DNA from: Anthonomus grandis grandis
Lineage: Eukaryota; Arthropoda; Insecta; Coleoptera; Curculionidae
Assembly (NCBI RefSeq): GCF_022605725.1
Contig: NC_065546.1
Span: forward strand, 34,468,227-34,532,226
Direction of reading: 5' to 3'
Length of the DNA stretch: 64,000 bases
Part shown: piece after piece, positions 20,750-32,700 of the stretch
How the letters are laid out: each line of letters opens with the position of its first letter
How positions within the stretch are numbered: the stretch's first letter is position 1
Notes under the pieces: generated by a model
Seen by the model: only the letters and a program-made list of their open reading frames with translations
Told to the model about the DNA's origin: nothing
The model's database searches: none
Made by a program: the position numbers and the translations under genes

Positions 20750-23700
20750 TTACAGTCCGCTCATGCATTTTTTTCTTATAACAGTTGTCCCAATCTCGTC
20801 ATATTCGGTCTTTTGGACGCATATATTTTTCGGAAAGGTGCTGAGGGATCCCAAAATAGACCCTCCTCGCCACACAAAAATTTTCCTATCTGGATCCGAA
20901 ATTATGTTGATTTTCATGCTTGGTGGCACTTTTTTTTCCAGGTCTTGTATCAATCTCGGCTCCAGGCCTTTAAGAAGGGTATTACCTACAAAAAATATTG
21001 CATTAACTAGATTTTTAGATAGAATATTTGGACAGACTTGCCTCCAGAAAGAATAATATTACTAGCAAAATCTCTTCTTAAGTCAAAACCACATTTGAAA
21101 ATTGATTCGTAGATCATGCCACTTAGCCCTGGCAGATCATATTGTTCTACCAGCGCAGGTTGGAACAGTGGGTCTGTAGCTTGAAATCTCTCGGATCCTA
21201 AAATGTGTGAATATAAGACGAAATGTGTGTAATTAAAACAGTTTTTACCTAGAATAATATTTCTTCCATCAGGCAAAGTGTAACACTCGTTCTCCTCACT
21301 GTCTTGTTTAGCCAGATTAGGTACAAAACATAAGTTTTCTTTAAGCAGTCGTGCTTCTTCTGGTCTAAAATTATGTATAATGAGGTTTGAGTAATGGGAA
21401 CTTACTTGCTTACCCTAAAGTTTCACCAGTTCTTTGTTCATAAATTTTGCCTAAATATTGATCTAAGCTGCCCCCTCCGATATCCAGTCTTAAAATCGCC
21501 TCCGAAATCGCGTAGCCACTAAGAATTGGTACCACTGTCGTCACTCCATGACCACTTTCTACAATTAAACCTGCTTGTCTACCTGAAAAATTGTTAATAT
21601 TGTAAACAATTTTTTTTTTCAAAAATATTGGAAAATCTAGTATATTCAAACTTTAACAAACAACCTGTTTTAGCCTTGTCCAGGTGAGTACCTCCTAAAT
21701 CTGGGGAAATTTCAGAGCTACAGAAATTCTTCATATTAGTGGAGTAAAAACAAGAAAAGAAGTCGCTTCTTTCTCGATTTTTTTTTTTTTAAGGTATAAC
21801 CACATGAAACCTTTACAGGATTATTAGTTAGGTCCCTGTGCATGTAAAATAACTAGTTACGACATCTTTTGAGGGGTCAGACATTTTTTATCCCGAAAAA
21901 TGTCAATAAATTGTCAAAATGTTATAATTATGTTTTTTTTACACATACCACGCGATAACTTCGAAACTAATAAACATATACACATGAGGCTTTTTTTAAT
22001 CGATTGGAGATATACAGGGTGTTTCACTTTTTTGTAGCAGGACTTTAACAGTATTTAGAACAATTAATTTTAAGGTAGGTTTCTCATATAAATATTGATC
22101 ATCAAACTTTTTGTTTCTGAGATACAGGGCGTCAAAGTTTCCCAAAAAAAAAAGTTTTTATTTTTTAATATCCGAACTATCAAAGATATTAAAATCAAAA
22201 TTGGTATAAACAGTTCTAGGATGAAGGGTCATAATCGTAAATAATGTCATGTTTCTACGTTGGCCAGTGGCGGAGATATGACTAATAATTAATGTTAATG
22301 TGATTAAAAAAGTAGCACGCCACTGGATTAAGTCGATTAAACGATCATTTCTAAATAGTGCATTTAATTGTAAACAAAAATGCCCTCTTGATATTTTTTC
22401 GTATCTGACTCCGTTTTCTCCTCAAATTGGGATGTAAAAATCACTTAAGATTTGAAGATAAATTTATTTCAACCGTCTAATAAATCGCAACATAGAACAA
22501 TACCACAAATACTTATAACTTATTTATAACAAACAACAGATTACAAGAACACAACAAACAATTAACAAATTTAAAGAAGGTGTTCGAAATGTGAACCATT
22601 TTCTGCAATACATAATTCACATCGACGAATAACCGAACGTGAAATGTTATTTATATTAATTTATTTTAATAATTTGAATAGTGTGCCATGAAATAAAAAC
22701 AGTGTCATAAAATGTAAATGTCATATTAGTATTATCGTGTCAAATTGCAATTGCGTTCTCAAAAAGTGTTATTTGTTTATTTCTTCTTATCGTTTTTGTG
22801 TAAAAATGCCATTTATGTTTTCAAATCAAGAGTTAGCGGATATCCACTTTATTTATGGGGTTGCAAATGGAAACCCGGCAGAAGAAGCCCGGGAATATAT
22901 GCGCAGATATCCGATTAGAAGGCATCCAGATCCTTCTGTATTTGTAAGAGTCCATCGACAAATTATTGAGAATGGTTTAGCCAATGTACAAGGAAATGAA
23001 AATAATGTAAATTTTCGAATAGAGAGAAATAGGCGTGAGTTCAACAAAGATCCTACAACAAGTATTAGAAGAGTTTCCGCTGGTTTAGGAATTTCAGCTT
23101 CCCGTGTTTACCGAGTGTTAAGACGGGATCATAGACGTCCTTATCATTTGCAGCCTGTTCAGGGATTACAACCAGGAGATGAAGAACAAAGAACTGCATT
23201 TTGTCGTTGGATTCTTAATGCAGCTAATATTACTCCGGGTTTTTGAAATAACGTGTTGTGGAGCGATGAGTCGTGCTTCACTCGGCGTGGGAGTGGTCAA
23301 TTTCCATAATCAGCACATTTGAGCGCATGAAAATCCACATGGAATTGGAACAAGAAACTTCCAGCATGAATTTAGTGTTAATGTCTGGATTGGTATTTAT
23401 GACAATCGACTTTTTGGACCATATTTTTTGCCACCACGGGTAAATGCTGCAGCCCTCTTGGAATTTTTAGAACGGGAGCATGCGAATATGTGGGAAGATA
23501 TTCCTTTAAATTTAAGGAGACGGAGTTGGTTCCAGCTTGACGGTTGTCCTACGCATTATGGGAGAATTGTGCGAAACTGGTCGGATACCCATTATCCAGA
23601 AAGGTGGATGGGTCGTGGAGGGCCAGTAGTGTGGCCTCCACAATCCCCAGACTTAAACCCCTTAGACTTTTCAGTATGGGGATTTTTAAAAGAAAGAGTG

Positions 23701-26700
23701 TATGCGACACCTGTTCCAACAAGGGATAACCTTATAAATAGAATTAGGATTGCTTGTAATGAAATAGTACCATTTTTAAATAACATTTCACGTTCGGTTA
23801 TTCGTCGATGTGAATTATGTATTGCAGAAAATGGTTCACATTTCGAACACCTTCTTTAAATTTGTTAATTGTTTGTTGTGTTCTTGTAATCTGTTGTTTG
23901 TTATAAATAAGTTATAAGTATTTGTGGTATTGTTCTATGTTGCGATTTATTAGACGGTTGAAATAAATTTATCTTCAAATCTTAAGTGATTTTTACAACC
24001 CAATTTGAGGAGAAAACGGAGTCAGATACGAAAAAATATCAAGAGAGCATTTTTGTTTACAATTAAATGCTCATTAAAAAATTAAATTAGAAATGATCGT
24101 TTAATCGACTTAATCCAGTGGCGTGCTACTTTTTTAGTCACATTAACATTAATAATTAGTCATATCTCCGCCACTGGCAAACGTAGAAACATGACATTAT
24201 TTACGATTATGACCCTTCATCCTAGAATTGTTTATACCAAATTTGATTTCAATATCTTTGATAGTTCGGATATTAAAAAATAAAAACTTTTTTTTTGGGT
24301 AAATTTGACGCCCTGTATCTCAGAAACAAAAAGTTTGACGATCAATATTTATATGAGAAACCTACCTTAAAATTAATTTTTCTAAATACTGTTAAAGTCC
24401 TGCTACAAAAAAGTGAAACACCCTGTATAGGCGGTCATAATAGTGCTAATTCAAGTCCCCTGATTAGCGTATTTTTTCTTGGAGAATGGAGTAAATCCGA
24501 AATTTTACTTTTATTGCTGCATGATTTTCGGTAAGCGAGAAACTTTTTTGTTTCCAGGAATTTTACCATAGTATCTGCGTATGAATTAAAGAAGAGATAC
24601 TAGAAAAGTTTTTAAAATGAAAACCAACCGTCTGTGACACACAGTTTTTAAGATATCGGCATTTAAAATTGTAATTTTTCGCGCGCCCGTGTAGTGCACT
24701 TTTTGGCCGTTACGTATGCGTTGCTAATATAAGTCGGTTACGTGGAATACTATTGTTTTGCGTGTAATCTGATTTTTCTGTTGGTTCATGCGTTCAGTCC
24801 ATTACGCGCCTCAAGTTCTTTAAATTGTGTTTAATTTATTTAATATTTAAATAATTGTACATTGTTTGATTATGGAGTGTTTAATTTGTGGAGAAACTGT
24901 AAGCCACGGTGACAAACTGGTAGTTCAAAATCCTACAATCCGGGGCTTAAAAACATTAATAAGTGCTGCAGAAAAAAGACAAGACAATTGTGCAAAGAAT
25001 ATATTGGGCCAAAAGAATGATATTTTAACAAAGAAAAAACTAGTTAAATATCTACATTGTAGAAAAACTTACACTAGCCTACGAAATCTTGAGGATGCGT
25101 CCCAAATTGCGCATGGAAGTCCCAAATGCGTCCCAAATGCGCAACGAAGCTTGTTCATCTCAAAACAGAATCCACAACAGAATCTTCGATATTTGAAAAA
25201 TGTGCCTGATATGTAATAAAACCGGCAAAAAGGGCAAAAATCAGCAACTGATAGCTATACAGACAGGTATTTTTTTGCACTTTAACTTATTCTTTTCTTT
25301 ATTATAAATCTATTATTGTATTGAAAATTCTGCGCAAGACGGGTGTATGCTTGAAATATTAATGGTTGAGCTCCTCACATTTTTTTAGTCACGATTTATT
25401 ATGCTACTGCAACAAGACTGCTTATTATTATATTATTATATGCGGGGATATTTATTTTGGTTAACTTTTCTTACAGGTACAGGAAAGTCCACCTATACAA
25501 AAATATTAGCTGCTGCAAAAAAAAAGGAATGATATCAACATGATTTCTATGCTTTCTGGTTATGATGATCTATTTTGCATACGATGCAAAATACCACAAA
25601 GTGTGTTATTGTGGCTATATTGCAGATAGAAATATTAGGGCTTCTTAAAACAAAGACAAGGTCTCTGGTGGATTGTCCAACATAAATAATGAATCTGCTA
25701 GCTCGGAAACGAGTGGTTCTGAAGAAAATTATTCTGCGAGGCCAATAGAAACTGATACCGGTAATATAGAAAACGAAATATTAAATTTTCATAAAGCAGC
25801 CAGTATTTAAAAAAAATACATGCATGACTTTAAATTTTCACACAACTATTTTGACAGTCCAGATGATATAAATCAAGCCGAATTTCAGAAACAAGTTCCC
25901 AATATGCTTCTAAAATTTGTATCATGACTGATAAGCTTCGTGGGATGCCATACAAACTGTCTAATGACCAGACTAAGATGGAACAGGATGCATATAAGGA
26001 ATCTAAGAAGTCTTTATTAGATAGAAAATCTGCTGGTGAGGAAAACCTGATTATTCAGTATCGTAGAGGTGTTCCAGTGGTTGTAGAGTCCAAACAAAAA
26101 AACTTGCTTCAACCCCATTAACTGTGTTTTACCAAAATGTTGGAGGTTTTCGTACGAAGATTCAACCATTACTCAGTAGTATTATGTCCTGTTCTTATGA
26201 TATAATTATATTGGTGGAGAGCAATTTGAGTGACAGTATTGTAGATGCTGAACTGACGTGCAAGGGTTTCAGGGTCTTCAGATGTGACAGAAGCTATCGA
26301 ACTAGCAGTAAGTTGAGTGGAGGTGGTATTCTGATATTTGTCAGTGATAGTATACAATCACAGTGCATTTCTATTCAAAAGGACCGTATTGAGCAAATTC
26401 TGATTCTATACCAGTGTAATGGGACTAAGTTCATTATTGGTGGTGTTTATATACCTCCACAATCACCTCGGGATACTTATATCTGGCATTGTCAAACCAT
26501 GGAGTGTTTTACTACTCAATATGCCAACCTAAATGTATATCTGTTTGGAGATTACAACCTACCAAGGGCTGCATGGGGCAATGACGAGCATGGTCTCCTG
26601 GTTCAATGCCCAAGAGGTGACCCAGCTTTAGATGCTGCACAAAGATTTGGTTATTTAAAATTTTATCAATGTAACTTGATTCCTAATGATAGAAATGTAT

Positions 26701-29700
26701 TTTTAGATCTGGTTTTCTCTAATGTTAAGGATTTAAATGTTCTTAAAGCTTCTGACCCTCTTTTTGAAGCTAATTTTCATCATATTGGATATGAGTGTCA
26801 TTTGGATATTTCAACAGCAAATACCTCAATTTTTTTAAATCTAGCTTATGAAGAATTTTTTTATGATTTCCGAAACGGTAATTACAATGAGCTTAATATC
26901 TTTCTATCCTCAATTAATTGGAACGAGTGTTTATCTCATAGTGATCTTAACTTATCAATCAGCGTTTTTTATGAATATCTCTCTATGGGGATTGCATATT
27001 TTATTCCTTTAAAGAAATATAGAACTTCCTCATTTCCTAAGTGGTTCTCCCCTGAACTTAGAAAGTTAAATAGGAACAAAAGGAGTGCTCATTCATTATA
27101 TATGAGAGATTATACAGACGAAAACTATATAAAATTTTCTCGCCTTAGGTCTGAATGCAAACGTATGTCTGATTTGTGCTTCCAACAATATATTGAAGGG
27201 ATAGATTCCGGCTTACATAATGACCCTAAATCATTTTGGAAATATATCAATGATAAGAGGTCCAATTATACCCTTCCCAATACCCTCTTTTATGGTGACA
27301 AGCAAGCGTCCAATGGTTTGGATATTGCGAACATGCTTAAAGAATTTTTCCAAACTGTTTATTCTCCTGGTATTGATAATAATCAGCTGCAAAATGGTCC
27401 CGCTAATGGTTTAAATTTAAACATTACTAAGATCTTAACATATGATATATTTGAAGGTATTAGCTCACTCCCTAACAAGATTACTGCAGGCCCAGATGGG
27501 ATTCCGAATTTTCTCTTGAGGAAATGTGTATGTACTCTTGCCATTCCTTTATCTTTGTTATTTAATGCTTCCTTACAAACATCCACATTTCCAATTGCCT
27601 GGAGGGAAAGTTTGATTGTGCCATTGTTTAAAGCTGGCCGTCGGGATGTCATAGATAATTATAGAAGTATTTGCATTCAATCTTCAATACCTAAACTTTT
27701 TGATAGCCTTATAGCTAATCAACTTTCTTGGTTATGCAAAGGCTTAATATCAGATTCACAGCATGGTTTTTGCAGGAATAAGTCTACTACCACTAACTTG
27801 ATCTGTTACCATTCTGATCTTATGAGTAAATTAGAGGATTATAAACAAATTGATTCTATATACACCGATTTTAGTAAGGCGTTTGATCGTATTGATCATC
27901 AAATTCTTCTGTCAAAACTGATCTCCGTAGGGTTTCATGTTGATTTTGTGAGTTGGATTAAAAATTCTTTAACTGGCCGTATTCAAAGGGTCGGGGTACG
28001 TGAACATCTTTCTGATCCTATCAGCGTAACATCAGGTCTCCCTCAGGGAGGGCATACATCACCCTTATTATTTAATTTATTTATTAATGATATAGTTAAC
28101 TGTTTCCTGTATAGTCAGTGTCTGATGTTTGCAGACGACTTAAAATTTTGGAGGGTGGTTGGTAGTATTGTGGATCAAGAATTACTACAAGCTGATATGG
28201 ATCGCTTAAATAATTGGTGTGAACAAAACAATCTTCATTTAAATGTTAAGAAATGTTGTGTTATTAGTTCACTCGCAGGATCAACCGGTTTCAATCCAAT
28301 TACTTCATTAATAATGAGCCACTGAATTATGTTGCATCTATTAGGGATTTGGGAGTTGTTTTTGATGAGAAACTCACATTTATTGATTATATTAATTCAA
28401 TTTCTGTAAAAGCATCAAAATTGCTAGGGTTTGTTATGAAAGGTTTATTGCTCCCTAGTAAGAACTATATTGGAGTACTGCTCTGTAGTTTGGTCTCCAT
28501 ACCAACAGATTCATATCGATGCTTTAGAAAGAGTTCAACATAAATTCCTGAGATATTGTGCTCATAGAACTTTAACTGTTATTGAGAACCATGACTATTC
28601 TTATGTTGAAAGTCAATTATCTATTCCGACACTGTCGCAACGCCGTAATATTTCTGGTGCTAGTTTTATATATAAGATCGTTAATAGGCTTATTGATTGC
28701 CCTGATCTGTTGGGTCGCATACGATTTAATGTTCCTCATCACGGGTTGCGCCATAATGTAACCTTTAACATTCCATTCCACAGAACATCCTATGGAATTA
28801 ATAATCCTATGGATAGGTATATGAATTTGTTAAACAATTCGAATATTGATGTGTTTAACATAAGTTCCTTAATGCATCTAAAGAGGTCACTTACTTCATA
28901 ATTGTGCATAAAATTTTGTATTTACATTCTTGCATATAAATTATTAAGGTTGTTTCTATAGTATATGTAGTATAGGTGTTTTTTACTTTAGTATTAATTT
29001 TTTAGGTAGGTTTAGATTATGACAGTTGTTTAAGTAAATATTATTGCTTTGTAAAATTTACAGTTAATGGGGTTTTCCCGTATTATAAATAAATAAATAA
29101 AAAAAATGATAAACGATGATTTTTACAATACTCCAGATGATGTTGAAATTGATATGGTTGGAAAAATGATGAAACTCACTGGAGACCAATATCAGCAATA
29201 CAAGATCCGATCCCCAATGAAGTAAGAAAAGCATTGTCAATTCGATGTTCCGACAAAAATTGCAACAATAATAGGTGCACGTGTTTAGCTCAAGGGTTAA
29301 AATGTTGTGACGAATGTAAATATGCAATATGTAGTAACAGACCACACGATGAAGAACTAAGCTCTTCAGATTCAGAGTCTGAAGAAATCTAAATCTTTTC
29401 AACTTATGTTCTTTTTTTGTTTTTGCAATTCCTGTTTTAACTTAATATTAAAAATATAAGTGTAATTCCAGTTCAGTCTGCGTTCCTGATAAAAAAAATT
29501 ATCGAATCGCCAAATTAGTCAGGAGATTACCCAAACGGGCCTTCAAAACACATCGAGAGCGCGGTACCGTGTGACATTTTGTGGGCATCTCCAAATAAGT
29601 ATATTGCGCATCGCCGCGCGTCCCTGTGTTAATATTTTAAGTGACGATAGCTCTAAAAGTATTTGTCACAGAAAGTTGGTTTTTACTTTAAAAACTTTTT

Positions 29701-32700
29701 CAATATCTCTTATTTATTTTATATGCAGATACTATGGTAAAATTCCTTAAAATAAAGTTTCCCGCTTACCGAAAATCATGCAGCAATAAAAGTAAAATTT
29801 TGAGTTTACTCTATTCTTCAAGAAAAAATAAGCTCACCAGGGGATACGAATAGGTTTAATGTGGTTATACCCTTTAAAAAATTTTTTTGGACATTTTCCC
29901 ACCGTTTTTACTCCACTATACAGGGTGCCTCCGATTAAGTCGGCACTATTGGTATCTTTGTTAATATTTAAGATACAGGGTCGGTTAAATTAGCAAACTA
30001 GTAGGATTTTTTCTGTTGATTAAAATGGTGAAAACAGAAAAAAAAATTGAACATCGCGTTTTCGAGAAAATGTGAAAAATGTACTTTTGTTAAATGGAAT
30101 CCCCTGTATATTTTTACATAAATCAAAAGATAATAATTTTCTTAACACGTTGACTGCCTATAAGTATTTTGTGCCCTTGTTCAGAAGCCGTCGGGACTAT
30201 TTGCAAAAAGTAGTTCGAAAATAGGATTTTTAATACTTTGTATGATTAATATTGTGTTTTTTTTTTGCTTTTTGGGCCTAAATCTACTTTGACTCAATAG
30301 CTGAGTCACCGGCCCCTGAGGTATATTTCTCCTAGAATATGCCGGTGACTCAACATTTGAGTCAAATTTTAAAGTCAGAATTAAAATAAAAAACAAAGAA
30401 CTTTTAACAGGTATATTTTATATTATGTATTGCACGTGTAATTCTTATCACTAAAACTTTGCAAACACATAACGTAGCGAAAAAAAACATAAATAATTAA
30501 TTTTTCTTAGGAGTAAATCACAAAAAATAATAACAAAATTAACATTTTTTAAAGAACAAATGAAAAAAAGACCTATTTTTCATCGTGGTAGATTCGAAAG
30601 CAATTTCCGAGGCAAAGACCTGGCTTATCTGGACAAACCGGGCAGAAAAATGGCGTGTTCTTGCGCATTTTCTGTGTATAACAAACCCTGCATCTCTTTC
30701 TCATTTGACGACCTTTATTATCCATTTCACATTTTTCAGGCAAATGACTAGGCTGGTTTTGTTTGACTTTAGGAGGCTCAGGTGGTTTTTCTTTGGCTTC
30801 AGACAACAAATTCTTTATAATATTATGCCTATAATCATAGTAGCTTAACTTTTGCTGAGTAGAATATTTGTTATAAAGGTGATAACTATTAAGCAGCATC
30901 ATTGATATCAGATGAATAGCAAGCTTCTTATACCATCTGATGGTTTTTCTTTCGCTGGCATAATAAGCAAGCATCTGATCTTGCCTGTCGATTCCTGACA
31001 TGTTTTTATTATAATTAATGATAGCATTTGGCTTTTCTTTTTCCTCGTTTCGTCTATTTGGTTGCTTGATCAGTTCCCCACTAAACTCTGTAGATATAAA
31101 TAAAACCTCCCTTTTGTCACGCCATTTACCCACTGCAATGCCTTTAGAGTACTTTGTAATAGATTCACCTTTTTTAAGTTTTTTAGAACTCACTTCGGGA
31201 GGATTTCCTTTCCTGTTCAGCCTTAAGGTTCCAGTAGCATAGGTTTTTTTTAAAATTAGCTCTTTACATAGTGCAATCGAGTTATAGTAATTATCCATGT
31301 ATAAGGAATGGCCCTTATCAAGATAATTCTTTGTCAAACTTAAAACAACGTTTGCTGCATGCCCTAATTCTCCCTTCATATCTTTTTCGTCTCCAGTATA
31401 TATCCTAGCTTTTAACACAAGCCCATCAGGTTCTGACAAAATATACAGTTTCACCCCAAACTTGTGCTTTTTATTTTTAATATACTGGCGAAAAACCAGT
31501 CTTCCTCTCCATAGCACCATGGACTCATCTAGTGATAGCTCCTTGTTTGGGTAATAGATCTTGTCAATTCTGTCATTGAAGAAATTTTGAAGCCATCTTA
31601 TCCTGCACAAACGGTCACCATAATCTGGGTCACCTCTTTCGGGATTTTTAGAAAAATGTAAACATCTTAGAATGACTAGAAATCGATTTCGACTCATGTT
31701 ATTTCTGAAACAAGACAGATTATACAATTCATCGGTCTTCCAGTAGTCCTGCAAACGGTTTAGCTGAATATTGCCCATGTGAAGCCACAGACCCAAAAAA
31801 GTTTTCAGTGTTGGCACTGTCAACGGCTTCCATTCAGTGATTTCTCTTTTGTTTCTTTACTTAAAAAGAGTTGTTTGGCATAGTTGTTAGTTTCGGTAGC
31901 AATATGTTCCAGAAAATCGTCTGTGATAAACAATTGAAAAAAATCGATGGGGTTGTCCGAGGTTAAATTTACTCTAAGTCCAGGCACACCCGAAAATAAA
32001 AAGTCATTTTGATTAGGCACATCAGTCCAGGTCGGAATATCACTGTTACTGTTTTGAACACTAATCGTCTCATTATTCTCAATGTCGGTAAGGCTTGCAT
32101 CCTCTAAAGCGGCAACATCGGGCAATTCGTCTTCGTCGCTTGAACTCTCATGATCAGTAGGCTCGTATTCACTGCCACTGTCGACGAACGGGTCCTCCTC
32201 ACTTTCTGATAAATACAAAAGTTCTTCTTGTTCAGATAATGTCAGGGGTCTCATCATTTTGAAATCTGTATGCCTCCGTTTAGGCCGAGAAGGACCTGGA
32301 TTTTCTTCATCCATGTCAGGAAAACTACTTATCACCAACAAAAACCGATTTCGAAAAAACACGTGTTTATAAGTACACTTGCGACCGGTGAAACGAGACG
32401 TATCCCCTGCGGAAGCCGAAACAATACTAAACTCATATACTAAAGCCATGCACATGACTCAACAGTTGAGCCACTGGCCATAGGAGGGGTACCGCCGTGA
32501 CTCATATGTTGAGTCATTGGCAGTGAACGTGTTAATAAAAAAGTTCATTTACACTAATAGCCTAAACCTAAAAACAACAAAGTTATAGCGATATTAATAA
32601 TTTTGTCAAATTTAGGCAAGTTGGCGTTAAACTTTTTGAGAGCAAAACAAATAAATCACTGTTTGAATAATAAAATGACAGTAGCCGTAGATTTTATTAA

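Larger units (their letters stand above)
21738..29914 (+). mobile_element. Large unclassified DNA element in the actin-related gene's intron 2
   Basis: Inverted pairs define it. GTGGAGTAAAAAC (about 21740) and AAGGTATAACCACAT (about 21792) match, inverted, 29902-29914 and 29858-29873. A longer pair, 24451-24640 and 29650-29850, carries TTTCGGTAAGCG and ACTTTTATTGCTGCATG. Between the pairs are remnants of zinc-binding proteins (24872-25800 and 29103-29391). Mariner-2 (22013-24427) and LINE-D are nested in it. Left and right outer arms differ by an extra ~200 bp beside mariner-2. Superfamily and outer boundaries are uncertain. Confidence 0.5.

Noticed and set aside
25477..25500. Walker A-like TGTGKST strip
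   Set aside because: No Walker B or other ATPase motifs follow, and the frame continues as a zinc-binding style protein; chance match.
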